This document shows positions 1 to 7,804 of a stretch of DNA of 64,000 nt, piece after piece. Source of the DNA: Novosphingobium percolationis (GTDB lineage Bacteria; Pseudomonadota; Alphaproteobacteria; Sphingomonadales; Sphingomonadaceae); contig NZ_JAILYM010000007.1 of assembly GCF_020179425.1 (NCBI RefSeq), positions 124,001-188,000 on the forward strand, read 5' to 3'. The notes below the pieces were generated by a model. The model did no database searches and was not told the origin of the DNA. It was given only the letters and a program-made list of their open reading frames with translations. The translations under genes and the position numbers were made by a program. Within the stretch, counting starts at the first letter, position 1, and each line of letters opens with the position of its first letter.

Positions 1-217
1 AGTGCTGCGTCAGCGCGGCGTGGTCGTCGTGCGCGCCATCAGGATGGAGCTGCCGCATCGCCTCGTGCAGCGACAGCCCGACGACCCGCCGCGTCGCGTT
101 GCGTTCAGGCGCGGCAAGTCCGTGCGCGCCGAAAGCCGCGTCCATCGCTGCGCAGATATCGGCCTGGCTATCGACCAGCGTGCCGTCACAATCGAAGATC
201 GCCAATCGCACGGTCAC
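1..217 (-). CDS. HAD-family hydrolase, phosphoglycolate phosphatase-like (3' part outside window)
   Basis: The reading frame starts at GTG 217 and runs off the window edge. The N-terminus carries HAD motif I, IFDCDGTLVDS, whose first Asp is the phosphorylated nucleophile, followed by a helical cap region. The sequence resembles the Gph/PGP branch that dephosphorylates small phosphometabolites, but the substrate cannot be read from 72 residues. Its GTG start overlaps the TGA of the upstream PaiB-like gene (GTGA), so it is the last visible gene of a four-gene minus-strand operon. The family call is firm; the specificity is inference. Confidence 0.85.
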   Translation of the reverse strand, partial: MTVRLAIFDCDGTLVDSQADICAAMDAAFGAHGLAAPERNATRRVVGLSLHEAMRQLHPDGAHDDHAALTQH

Positions 218-816
218 GTTCCCAGCCTCCGCATCAGTTCCGCGATCGCGGGCGATCCCTCCGCCTCAAGCCATGCCGCCACCTGCGCCCGGTCGTCGGC
301 GGACTTGTTCTGCGACAGCTTGAAGGTCGGACGCCACGCCTGCACTTCCATCTCGAAGCCCGTGATCGCATCCATCATGCGCGAAAGCGCAACCTCGGGC
401 AGCTTGTCCATCGTCCACGGCTGGCCTTCGGCAATCCGCCCCTCCTGCCGGACGGACAGCCCCTCCAGCAACGCGCGCAATCCCTCGCGCCCCATACGGC
501 GCACGCGGCCTTCCAGTTCGAGCGCGACGTAGTTCCACGTCGGGACCTGGGCGGCATCTGCGTACCAGCGCGGGCTGACATAGCCGTCCGGTCCATTGAC
601 CACGACCAGCGCGGTCCCGCCGTCCAGATGCCGCGTCAGCGCATTGCCGCGCGCAAGGTGGAACTGCACGGCCCCGTCGCCGGTCGACAGCAACGGGGTA
701 TGCGCCACGCGCGGCCCATCGGGCGTCGTGGCGAAGACCATGCCGAAGCCGATCTCCTCCACCAGCGCCTCGTGCAATGCGCGGTCGGCGTTTCGGAAGG
801 CCGGGTTGGGATGCAT
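214..816 (-). CDS. PaiB-like FMN-binding split-barrel protein
   Basis: A 200-residue protein of the PaiB / FMN_bind_2 family, annotated in Bacillus as a negative transcriptional regulator of sporulation and degradative enzymes but structurally a flavin-binding split barrel. The start HPNPAFRNAD, the VNGPDGYVSPRWY segment near residues 73-85 and the PTWNYVALELEGR stretch are typical of the family; length is normal. No DNA-binding helix-turn-helix is visible, so regulation is doubtful and an enzymatic or flavin-storage role is equally possible. It starts at ATG 816, sharing one base with the stop of the pseudouridine synthase gene (TGATG), which implies coupled translation. Confidence 0.8.
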   Translation of the reverse strand: MHPNPAFRNADRALHEALVEEIGFGMVFATTPDGPRVAHTPLLSTGDGAVQFHLARGNALTRHLDGGTALVVVNGPDGYVSPRWYADAAQVPTWNYVALELEGRVRRMGREGLRALLEGLSVRQEGRIAEGQPWTMDKLPEVALSRMMDAITGFEMEVQAWRPTFKLSQNKSADDRAQVAAWLEAEGSPAIAELMRRLGT

Positions 817-2087
817 CAGGCCTTAGGGCCGAGCGGCTTCCTGGGGCTGGCCGGCTTCCTCGGGCCCGAAGGACGCGCGACCGGCTTGCCCGCAGGCTTC
901 GTCCCCGCCTTTGCCACAGGCCTTGCCCCCGGCTTGCCCGCAGGCGCCGCCGCACGCTTGCCAGTGGGCTTGCGCGCCGTGCCGCCGCCGCCATCGGCGC
1001 GCTTGCGGCGCTCGCCCCGGCGTTCCTTGCGGTATTCCTTGGCGTGCGCCTTGGCCGCGCGCTTCTGCATGTCCTTTTCGGGCACCAGCTTGATCGGTTC
1101 GAGCGGCAGGTCGCCCTCTTCCTCGTGGAAGCCCAGGCTTGCCATGCTCGCGGCAAAGTGGTCCGGCAAAGGCGCGATCACGTCGATCAGGTCGCCTTCG
1201 GGGTGTTCTATGCGCAGCCTGCGCGCGTGCAGGTGCATCTTGCGGCTGATCGAGCCGGTCAGGAACGCCGCCTGCCCGCCGTATTTGCCATCGCCCACGA
1301 TCGGATGGCCGATCGCGGCCATGTGCACGCGCAGCTGGTGGGTGCGCCCGGTCAGCGGTTGCAATTCCACCCAGCTCGCTGCGTTGCCCGCGCGGCTGAT
1401 GATGCGATAGCGGGTGCGGGCGCTCTGCCCCTCGCCGCTTTCGTCGACCATCATCTTCTCGCCGCCCGTTCCCGGCTGCTTGGCCAGGGGCAGTTCGATC
1501 AGCCCGTCCTTCACGTCGGGCACGCCGGTCACGAGCGCCCAATAGATCTTGCGCGCGGTCCGCCCAGAAAAACGCTTGGAAAAGAACGCCGCACTGCCCG
1601 CCGAACGCGCGATCAGCAGCACGCCCGAGGTATCCTTGTCGAGCCGATGGACGAGGCGCGGGCGCGGCTCGTCCTCGCCGACAAAGGCGTCGAGCAACCC
1701 GTCGACGTGTTCATAGGTGCCGCTTCCGCCCTGCGTGGCAAGGCCCGGCGGCTTGTTCAGGATGATCGCGGCGCGGTCCTTTTCCAGCACCATCGATTCG
1801 GCGAGCGCGATCTGCTCCTCGGTCAGCGGCTTGCGCTTGCGCACGCCCTTGCCGCCCACGGGCAGCGCGCCGCCCGGCGGCACGCGCAGCACCTGGCCCG
1901 ATTCCAGTCGGGTGTCGACATCGGCGCGCTTGCCATCGACGCGGATCTGCCCCGTGCGCGCCCAGCGCGAAACCGTGGCGAAGCCCACTTGCGGAAGGTG
2001 ACGCTTGAACCAGCGGTCGAGCCGCGCGCCCGCGTCGTCCTTGTTGATAGTGAACTGGCGAACTTCGCTGTCGTCTTTCGGATTCAT
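816..2087 (-). CDS. RluA-family 23S rRNA pseudouridine synthase with long basic tail
   Basis: 423 residues. An S4-type RNA-binding domain lies at about 17-75 (LDRWFKRHLPQV...RVDGK), followed by a PseudoU_synth_2 catalytic domain. The signature HRLDKDTSG places the catalytic Asp at 150, and RTHQLRVH closes the active site. It isomerises uridines in rRNA (RluC/RluD type; exact site unknown). The tail from about residue 345 to 423 is a low-complexity run rich in Lys, Arg, Ala, Pro and Gly, absent from E. coli RluC, and may give extra RNA affinity. ATG 2087 overlaps the crcB stop (ATGA) and the stop touches the PaiB-like start. Confidence 0.92.
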   Translation of the reverse strand: MNPKDDSEVRQFTINKDDAGARLDRWFKRHLPQVGFATVSRWARTGQIRVDGKRADVDTRLESGQVLRVPPGGALPVGGKGVRKRKPLTEEQIALAESMVLEKDRAAIILNKPPGLATQGGSGTYEHVDGLLDAFVGEDEPRPRLVHRLDKDTSGVLLIARSAGSAAFFSKRFSGRTARKIYWALVTGVPDVKDGLIELPLAKQPGTGGEKMMVDESGEGQSARTRYRIISRAGNAASWVELQPLTGRTHQLRVHMAAIGHPIVGDGKYGGQAAFLTGSISRKMHLHARRLRIEHPEGDLIDVIAPLPDHFAASMASLGFHEEEGDLPLEPIKLVPEKDMQKRAAKAHAKEYRKERRGERRKRADGGGGTARKPTGKRAAAPAGKPGARPVAKAGTKPAGKPVARPSGPRKPASPRKPLGPKA

Positions 2088-2482
2088 GTTGCGGCCCTCA
2101 TAACGAAAAGGCCCAGGAACAGGCCGCCGACGCCTGCCACCAGCGAGCCGAGCGCGTATGTCGCGGCGAGCCCCATCAGACCGCGTTCGATCAGCAGTGC
2201 CGTTTCAAGGCTGAACGAGGAGAACGTGGTGAAGCCCCCCAGCACGCCGACCGCCAGCAACAGCCGCCACGCTTCGCCACCGCCATGACGCGCCAGCCAT
2301 CCGGCCAGCAGGCCCATCGCCAGCGAGCCTGCAACATTGATCGAAAAGGTGCCCCATGGAAATGCCGCATTGGGGCCTGTGAGGGCGAGGACCATACGGC
2401 CCATTTGAAAACGCAGCACCGCGCCGGTCGCGCCGCCCAAGGCGACAAGACCGCTGGCCTGCCAGGAAGAAGTCGATATCAT
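2084..2482 (-). CDS. crcB: Fluoride ion exporter CrcB/Fluc
   Basis: A 132-residue small membrane protein with four predicted helices, normal for Fluc channels, which work as dual-topology dimers exporting fluoride from the cytoplasm. Visible family marks are GGATGAVLRF near the N-terminus and GGFTTFSSFS, the Phe-box/pore segment. The frame is open upstream to 2518, but ATG 2482 is preceded by AAGGG with 7-base spacing and gives the usual N-terminus, so it is preferred. It heads the operon crcB-rluA-paiB-HAD. I saw no fluoride riboswitch in the 190 bases upstream. Confidence 0.9.
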   Translation of the reverse strand: MISTSSWQASGLVALGGATGAVLRFQMGRMVLALTGPNAAFPWGTFSINVAGSLAMGLLAGWLARHGGGEAWRLLLAVGVLGGFTTFSSFSLETALLIERGLMGLAATYALGSLVAGVGGLFLGLFVMRAAT

Positions 2483-2677
2483 CGACCGGCCCTTAGCCGC
2501 TCGGGGCGGCAAATGCACGAGTTTGCTTGCCTTTGCCGGGTAGAATCGCTATCGGCGCGCCGGTTCGGGCCAGTCCCTTGCGGATTCGGCCCGTTTGATC
2601 ATTCCCGGAATTGGGGACGACTCCCGCGCTTTTACATGGCGGGCTCTGGTCCAAAGCTGATTGAGGTATAGCGGTTT

Positions 2678-2884
2678 ATGCAGATTCTCGTTCGCGATAA
2701 CAACGTCGACCAGGCCCTTCGTGCGCTCAAGAAGAAGCTGCAGCGCGAAGGCGTTTATCGCGAAATGAAGCTGCGTCGCCACTACGAGAAGCCCTCGGAA
2801 AAGCGCGCTCGCGAAAAGGCTGCCGCCGTGCGCCGCGCCCGCAAGCTGGAGCGCAAGCGCGCCGAACGCGACGGCGCGAAGTAA
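2678..2884 (+). CDS. rpsU: 30S ribosomal protein S21
   Basis: 68 residues, strongly basic, beginning MQILVRDNNVDQALRALKKK and ending in an Arg/Lys helix; this matches bS21 of alphaproteobacteria in length and sequence. It sits on the small subunit platform near the 16S 3' end and helps translation initiation. It appears monocistronic: it is followed by a strong intrinsic terminator and preceded by about 195 bases divergent from crcB, so its promoter must lie there, although no clear -35/-10 pair could be assigned. Confidence 0.97.
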   Translation: MQILVRDNNVDQALRALKKKLQREGVYREMKLRRHYEKPSEKRAREKAAAVRRARKLERKRAERDGAK

Positions 2885-2950
2885 GACTGCCGGGGGAGAG
2901 GCCACCCTCTCCCTTCTGGCCTCTTGCCGTGCGGCCCTTGCTGGGCCAAG

Positions 2951-2978
2951 AGGGCGCCGTCGAAAGCGGCGCCCTTTT
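2951..2978 (+). terminator. Intrinsic terminator after rpsU
   Basis: A perfect 9-bp stem, AGGGCGCCG with CGGCGCCCT, encloses a 7-base loop and is followed by TTT. It lies 67 bases downstream of the rpsU stop and before the FKBP gene. Confidence 0.85.
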
Positions 2979-3063
2979 GCATATCCGGGCCTTGTCCATG
3001 GCCTGCGAGGCGAATCAGCGCCGATCTTGTAAGCATTTCGGGGTTCACCCCAGAGGGGAAGAA

Positions 3064-3609
3064 ATGTCGGAAATCACTCGCGTTCCGCTGCAGCCTGTTG
3101 CCAAGGGCTCGCTCACCAGGATCTGGCTGGGCGTTGCGCTCGCGGTCGCGCTGGGTTCGGCCGCCGCCGTCGCCACGCGCTATCACGGGCTGGTGGTCGA
3201 AACGGTCAAGGCCGGGCAAGGCGCGATGCCGACGTCTGCCGATGTCGTGCTGGTCAACTACGTCGGCCGCCTCGCCAGCGGCAAGGAATTCGATCGTGGT
3301 GAAAAGGCCGTCATGCCGGTCGAAGGCGTGATCCCCGGCTTTGCCAAGGGCCTGCAGCAGATGCAGCGCGGCGGCAAATACCGGATCGAGATCCCCGCCA
3401 GCCAGGCCTATGGCGCGAACGAGCAGAAGAGCCCGGCCACCGGCGAAGTGGTGATCCCGGCCAACAGCGACCTCGTGTTCGAAGTCGAATTGCTCGATTT
3501 CAAGAGCGCGGCCGAGATCGAGCGCCAGCGCCAGATGATCCAGCAGATGCAGCAGCAGATGGGTGGACAGGGCATGCCCGACATGCCCCACGGCGCACCG
3601 AAGCCCTGA
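3064..3609 (+). CDS. Membrane-anchored FKBP-type peptidyl-prolyl isomerase
   Basis: 181 residues. One hydrophobic segment at about 20-40 acts as signal anchor, followed by a single FKBP domain (about 45-155) with VNYVGRLASGKEFDRG, GVIPGFAKGLQQM and IPANSDLVFEVELLDF, the usual active-site strands. The C-terminal 25 residues are Gln/Met rich (QQMQQQMGGQGMP). It probably assists proline isomerisation during folding of exported proteins on the periplasmic face. The frame is open back to 2929, but ATG 3064 has a GAGGGGAAG ribosome site directly upstream. It is bracketed by terminators, so likely transcribed alone. Confidence 0.92.
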   Translation: MSEITRVPLQPVAKGSLTRIWLGVALAVALGSAAAVATRYHGLVVETVKAGQGAMPTSADVVLVNYVGRLASGKEFDRGEKAVMPVEGVIPGFAKGLQQMQRGGKYRIEIPASQAYGANEQKSPATGEVVIPANSDLVFEVELLDFKSAAEIERQRQMIQQMQQQMGGQGMPDMPHGAPKP

Positions 3610-3654
3610 TCGCCTGCCACAACGGGCTGCATCGCGGCCCGCTGCTTGAAGATC

Positions 3655-3690
3655 GCCGCGCGCCTGTGCTAGCGCGCGGCGTTCCTTTTT
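3655..3690 (+). terminator. Intrinsic terminator after FKBP gene
   Basis: A perfect 9-bp stem GCCGCGCGC / GCGCGCGGC with an 8-base loop is followed after four bases by CCTTTTT. It separates the FKBP gene from gatC. Confidence 0.8.
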
Positions 3691-3715
3691 CCGGCTTTGG
3701 AAAGGCTTGTTTCCC

Positions 3716-4018
3716 ATGTCCGTAGACACCGCCACGGTGGCGAAGATCGCCTCGCTGGCCCGCATCAAGGTCACCGATTCGGATCTCGAGGCCATGGTGC
3801 CCGAACTGAACGGCATCCTCGCCTGGGTCGAACAACTCGGCGAAGTCGATGTTACCGGAATCGAGCCGATGACCGCCGTCATCCCCAACACGCTGCGCCT
3901 GCGCGATGACGTGGTGAACGCCGATCCGCTGACCGGCGGCGGCATCCGCGACCAGGTGCTCGCCAACGCTCCCGCTGCCGAACACGGCTTCTTCGGCGTG
4001 CCCAAGGTGATCGAATAA
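3716..4018 (+). CDS. gatC: Glutamyl-tRNA(Gln)/aspartyl-tRNA(Asn) amidotransferase subunit C
   Basis: 100 residues, standard for GatC, the small subunit that wraps around GatA and stabilises the GatCAB complex. It starts MSVDTATVAKIASLARIKV and contains the conserved EPMTAVIPNTLRLRDD segment. Upstream TTG 3707 is in frame, but ATG 3716 fits the family N-terminus. The stop shares one base with the gatA start (TAATG). In most alphaproteobacteria without GlnRS/AsnRS, GatCAB makes Gln-tRNA(Gln) and/or Asn-tRNA(Asn) from mischarged precursors. Confidence 0.96.
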   Translation: MSVDTATVAKIASLARIKVTDSDLEAMVPELNGILAWVEQLGEVDVTGIEPMTAVIPNTLRLRDDVVNADPLTGGGIRDQVLANAPAAEHGFFGVPKVIE

Positions 4019-5502
4019 TGACTGATCTGACCGATCTCGGCGTCGCCGCCATTCGCGATGGCGTCGCCAGCGGCGAATTCACCGCCACCGAAGTCGCGAC
4101 CGCGTTCAACACGGCGGTGGCCGAAGCGCAGGACGCGCTCAACGCCTTCATCGTGACCACGCCCGACGCCGCGCTCGCGGCCGCCGCGAAAATCGACGCC
4201 GATCGTGCGGCAAGCAAACCGCTGGGCAAGATGGCGGGCGTTCCCATCGGCATGAAGGATCTCTTCGCGACCCGGGGCGTGCAGACCACCGCCGCTTCGA
4301 AGATCCTCGAAGGCTTCAAGCCAGAATACGAATCGACCGTTTCGCAGAAGCTGTGGGACGCGGGCGCGGGCATGCTGGGCAAGCTCAACCTCGACCAGTT
4401 CGCGATGGGCTCTTCGAACGAGACCAGCGCGTTCGGCAACGTGATTTCGCCCTGGCGGCGCCCGGATGACACTGCCCCGCTCGCCCCCGGTGGCTCGTCG
4501 GGCGGCTCCTCCGCTGCGGTCGCCGCGCGTCTTGCGCCTGCCGCGACCGGCACCGACACCGGCGGCTCGATCCGCCAGCCCGCTGCGTTCACCGGCATTT
4601 CGGGCATCAAGCCGACTTATGGCCGCTGCTCGCGCTGGGGCGTGGTCGCCTTCGCCTCGTCGCTCGATCAGGCAGGCCCGATGGCGCGCGACGTCACCGA
4701 CTGCGCGATCATGCTCGAAGCCATGGCCGGGTTCGATCCCAAGGACGCCACCAGCCTCGACCTGCCCGTGCCCGAATGGACCGCCGCCCTGTCGGCCGAC
4801 CTGCGCGGCAAGAAGGTTGGCATTCCGCGCGAATACCGGCTCGATGGCATGGACGCCGACGTCGCCCGCGCGTGGGACGAAGGCATCGCCTGGCTCAAGG
4901 AAGCTGGCGCAGAGATCGTCGACATCTCGCTGCCGCATACCAAGTATGCGCTGCCGACCTACTACATCATCGCCCCGGCAGAAGCTTCGTCGAACCTCGC
5001 ACGCTACGATGGCGTGCGCTATGGCCTGCGCGACCTGCCTGACGGCGCAGGGCTTCAGGACATGTACGCCGCCACCCGCGCGGCAGGCTTCGGCCCGGAA
5101 GTGAAGCGCCGCATCCTGATCGGCACTTACGTGCTCTCGGCCGGCTTCTACGATGCCTACTACACGCAGGCGCAGAAGGTCCGCACGCTCATCAGCCACG
5201 ATTTCACCAACGCCTTCACGCAATGCGACGTGATCCTGGCGCCGACGGCCCCCACCGCCGCCTTCGCGCTCGGCGAAAACAGCGACGATCCGCTGGCGAT
5301 GTACCTGAACGACGTGTTCTCGGTGCCCGCCAGCCTTGCCGGGCTGCCCGCGATGTCGGTGCCTGCGGGCCTCGATCGCAACGGGTTGCCGCTCGGGCTG
5401 CAGATCATCGGCAAGGCATTCGACGAGCAGGGCGTGCTGAATGCTGGTCTTGCCATCGAACAACGCGCCGCGTTCACCGCTCGCCCGGCACGGTGGTGGT
5501 GA
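4018..5502 (+). CDS. gatA: Glutamyl-tRNA(Gln) amidotransferase subunit A
   Basis: 494 residues, full length. This is the glutaminase subunit of GatCAB, an amidase-signature enzyme. The catalytic triad reads as Lys80 (GVPIGMKDLF), cis-Ser160 (GGSSGGSS) and nucleophile Ser184 (DTGGSIRQPA). Ammonia released from glutamine is passed to GatB. It overlaps gatC by one base and is followed by an AT-rich 100-base gap rather than by gatB, which lies 2.3 kb downstream behind two surface-modification genes. Confidence 0.98.
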   Translation: MTDLTDLGVAAIRDGVASGEFTATEVATAFNTAVAEAQDALNAFIVTTPDAALAAAAKIDADRAASKPLGKMAGVPIGMKDLFATRGVQTTAASKILEGFKPEYESTVSQKLWDAGAGMLGKLNLDQFAMGSSNETSAFGNVISPWRRPDDTAPLAPGGSSGGSSAAVAARLAPAATGTDTGGSIRQPAAFTGISGIKPTYGRCSRWGVVAFASSLDQAGPMARDVTDCAIMLEAMAGFDPKDATSLDLPVPEWTAALSADLRGKKVGIPREYRLDGMDADVARAWDEGIAWLKEAGAEIVDISLPHTKYALPTYYIIAPAEASSNLARYDGVRYGLRDLPDGAGLQDMYAATRAAGFGPEVKRRILIGTYVLSAGFYDAYYTQAQKVRTLISHDFTNAFTQCDVILAPTAPTAAFALGENSDDPLAMYLNDVFSVPASLAGLPAMSVPAGLDRNGLPLGLQIIGKAFDEQGVLNAGLAIEQRAAFTARPARWW

Positions 5503-5575
5503 GTTGGGCGACCCTCGCAAAGAGACCTAACCTGACGGTAAGTATGGAATTATAACCAAAGATAGTTATATATGG

Positions 5576-5596
5576 CCCCAACGATATGAGTTGGGG
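5576..5596 (+). promoter_or_regulatory. Hairpin enclosing the ribosome binding site of the FkbM gene
   Basis: CCCCAAC, a 7-base loop, then GTTGGGG form a perfect 7-bp stem. The 3' arm contains the GGGG that would serve as the ribosome binding site for ATG 5602. It sits in an unusually AT-rich stretch (about 5525-5575) that probably contains the promoter. Structure seen; regulatory role inferred. Confidence 0.45.
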
Positions 5597-5601
5597 TGAT
5601 C

Positions 5602-6513
5602 ATGGTTGCGCAGGAATGGATTGATCCGCCCGGTCTGGATGCGCCGCCGCGCGGCATGCCGCATCCGATCCGCGCGACACTGCCGCAACCTGCGCCGGCC
5701 GAGAGTGCCGTTGGGCGCATGTGGCGCCGTCTGCGTGCCTCGGTCGCGCTGAACTTCAGCGATGCGGTGCGACTGGGGCCTGCGGTGCTGCTGCGACACT
5801 TCGGGCGGTTTTCCGCCCAGCCGATCCAGACCGTCCACCTGCGCGGCCACGGCCCGATCGAGATCCGCCGCCACGAAAGCGATCTTTCCGTGCTGCGCGA
5901 GGTGTTCGGCGAGCGCGCTTACGACATGGCCCGCCACCCCCACCTCGCCGCGCGCCTCGATCGGCGATACCGCGCCATTCTCGCTGCGGGCCGTCGTCCG
6001 GTCGTACTCGATTGCGGCGCCAACATCGGCGCTGCCACTATCGCCTTCGCCGAAACCTGGCCCCGTGCCGCCTTCGTCGCCATCGAGCCCGACCCCGGCA
6101 ATGCCGCCATGGCGCGGCGGAACCTTGTCGGCACACCCAATCACCTCCTGCTCGAAGCAGCGATCGGCAGCGTGCCCGGCCATGCCGCGCTGTCCAACGA
6201 TGGCGACGGCTTTGCCTGGGGCGTCCGCACAACCCGCGCACAGACAGGCGTGCCGATCGTCACCATAGAGCAGGCGCTGGCCCATGTGCCCGACGGCGAG
6301 CCCTTCGCCTGCAAGATCGACATCGAAGGCTTCGAGGAGGACCTCTTCGCCCGCGATACCGGCTGGATCGACCGGTTCGAGATCGTCATGGTCGAACCGC
6401 ACGACTGGCTATTCCCGGGCCGCCGCAGTTCGCGCCACCTCCAGCGCGCCATGGCCGAACGCGGCATGGAGATGATCGTGCAGGGCCATTCGATCTTCTA
6501 CCTCAGGCCCTGA
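5602..6513 (+). CDS. FkbM-family SAM-dependent methyltransferase
   Basis: 303 residues. The core SAM-binding motif VLDCGANIGAATIAF followed by VAIEPDPGNAAMARRNL is typical of FkbM methyltransferases, as is the later acidic segment IDIEGFEEDLF and the final MVEPHDWLFPG. These enzymes O-methylate sugars of polysaccharides or natural products. GTG 5596 is in frame, but ATG 5602 is better spaced from GGGG. It lies between gatA and gatB with an acyltransferase gene, suggesting a two-gene surface modification insert. The acceptor is unknown. Confidence 0.85.
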   Translation: MVAQEWIDPPGLDAPPRGMPHPIRATLPQPAPAESAVGRMWRRLRASVALNFSDAVRLGPAVLLRHFGRFSAQPIQTVHLRGHGPIEIRRHESDLSVLREVFGERAYDMARHPHLAARLDRRYRAILAAGRRPVVLDCGANIGAATIAFAETWPRAAFVAIEPDPGNAAMARRNLVGTPNHLLLEAAIGSVPGHAALSNDGDGFAWGVRTTRAQTGVPIVTIEQALAHVPDGEPFACKIDIEGFEEDLFARDTGWIDRFEIVMVEPHDWLFPGRRSSRHLQRAMAERGMEMIVQGHSIFYLRP

Positions 6514-6574
6514 AGCCCCTGGGGGCCTGCTCGCGCGTTGCCGCCTGCGCCCCGCGGTGATAGCACTGCGGCCC

Positions 6575-6616
6575 ATGAGACTTTCCAAACCCGCCGTGTC
6601 CGGGTGCGACGCGTGA
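6575..6616 (+). other. Possible 13-codon leader overlapping the acyltransferase start
   Basis: ATG 6575 opens a 13-codon frame (MRLSKPAVSGCDA) whose TGA overlaps GTG 6613 as GTGA. No clear ribosome site precedes it, so it may be chance. It is recorded because the downstream gene also lacks one. Confidence 0.15.
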
Positions 6617-7764
6617 CCGAAGGTCGTCCCAAATTCCGCGTGCTCGATTCCTGGCGCGGGCTTGCCGCGCTCGCCGTCGCCGTCAACCATCTGCACGGCA
6701 CGGCGTTCTTCCTGTCGGGCACACTCCACCGCAACCTGTCGTTCGCGGTCGACTTCTTCTTCGTCCTTTCCGGCTTCGTCATCGCCGCGAGCTATGGCCG
6801 CCGCCTGTCCGACGGCTTCGGCCTGTGGCGCTTCATGGGCTTGCGCCTGGGACGCGTGTGGCCGCTCCACGCCACGCTCGTGCTGGCCTACCTCGCGCTG
6901 GAAACCGCGTTCTGGCTCAAGACAGGCGGCGGCACGGGCGAGAACCTTGGCGTCCTGTCCGGACGCGTGCCCTTCACCGGCCCGCGCGAACTGGCCACGC
7001 TGCCTGTCTCGCTGTTCCTGCTGCAGGCCTGGCTCTATCCGTGGCGCGATCTGTGGAACGCGCAAAGCTGGTCGATCTCGGTCGAAGTGGGCCTCTACCT
7101 TGGCATCGCCCTGCTGTGGAAAGCGCTGGGACCGCGCGCCTATGCCGTGGCCATCCCGGCTGCCTTTGCCGCGCTGGGGCTGCTGCTGGTCGGGTCCGAT
7201 GCTATTTCCGACCAGATCCTGCGCGGCATCGGCGGGTTCGGTCTGGGCCTTGGCTGCTGGCTGCTCCATGACCGCTGCGGGCGCACCTTTGGCACCCTGC
7301 CCGGCCCCCTGATGGCACTGCTCGAACTGGCCGCCTTGCCCGTGCTGCTTGCCGCCGCCGCGGCCGACTGGCCCTACCTCGCAATGGATCTTCTGTTCGG
7401 CGCGACGCTTCTGCTGTTTGCGGGCGAGCGCGGGCCGGTCAGCCGCCTGCTGTTGACCGCACCGCTGGTCTGGCTCGGCACGCTTTCCTATGGTCTCTAC
7501 ATGGTTCACGGACTGGTGTTCGGGCGCGTGCTCGACGTGATCGGGATCGTCCAGACCCGGCTGGGCGCGACCTGGGTTTCGGCCCATCTCGGCGGCGAAG
7601 ACCTGATCCTGCTGCCCGCGCTCCCGACGCTGGCGCTGTGCATCGTCATGATCGGCACCGCCCTGCTCGCCGCATGGATCGGCTGGCGGCTGGTCGAAGA
7701 TCCGGCCCGCCGCTGGTCGCGCCGGCTGCTGCTTGCCCCCGTTCCCGCCCCGCGCGTGACTTGA
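6613..7764 (+). CDS. OafA/NodX-type membrane O-acyltransferase
   Basis: 383 residues from GTG 6613. Acyltransferase_3 family: RVLDSWRGLAALAVAVNHLHG carries the N-terminal Arg and the catalytic His, followed by FFFVLSGFVIA and about ten hydrophobic helices. The last segment (WIGWRLVEDPARRWSRRLL) is the usual cytoplasmic end. Such proteins transfer acetyl or other acyl groups to surface polysaccharide, LPS or lipids. The frame is open to TTG 6538, but the family consensus starts just before KFRVLDSWRG, favouring GTG 6613. It follows the FkbM gene by 99 bases and precedes gatB by 40. Confidence 0.87.
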   Translation: MTEGRPKFRVLDSWRGLAALAVAVNHLHGTAFFLSGTLHRNLSFAVDFFFVLSGFVIAASYGRRLSDGFGLWRFMGLRLGRVWPLHATLVLAYLALETAFWLKTGGGTGENLGVLSGRVPFTGPRELATLPVSLFLLQAWLYPWRDLWNAQSWSISVEVGLYLGIALLWKALGPRAYAVAIPAAFAALGLLLVGSDAISDQILRGIGGFGLGLGCWLLHDRCGRTFGTLPGPLMALLELAALPVLLAAAAADWPYLAMDLLFGATLLLFAGERGPVSRLLLTAPLVWLGTLSYGLYMVHGLVFGRVLDVIGIVQTRLGATWVSAHLGGEDLILLPALPTLALCIVMIGTALLAAWIGWRLVEDPARRWSRRLLLAPVPAPRVT

Positions 7765-7804
7765 CCCCTTTTCACGCGCCGCTTCGCGCCCTATCGGGCA
7801 CAGC

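Noticed and set aside
2483..2677. Fluoride riboswitch upstream of crcB
   Set aside because: The expected GGNGATGG-type core and pseudoknot halves could not be found by eye on the minus strand.
2782..5520. A 912-codon minus-strand frame across rpsU, FKBP gene, gatC and gatA
   Set aside because: Antisense shadow of four recognised genes; composition is typical of reversed GC-rich codons and terminators lie inside it.
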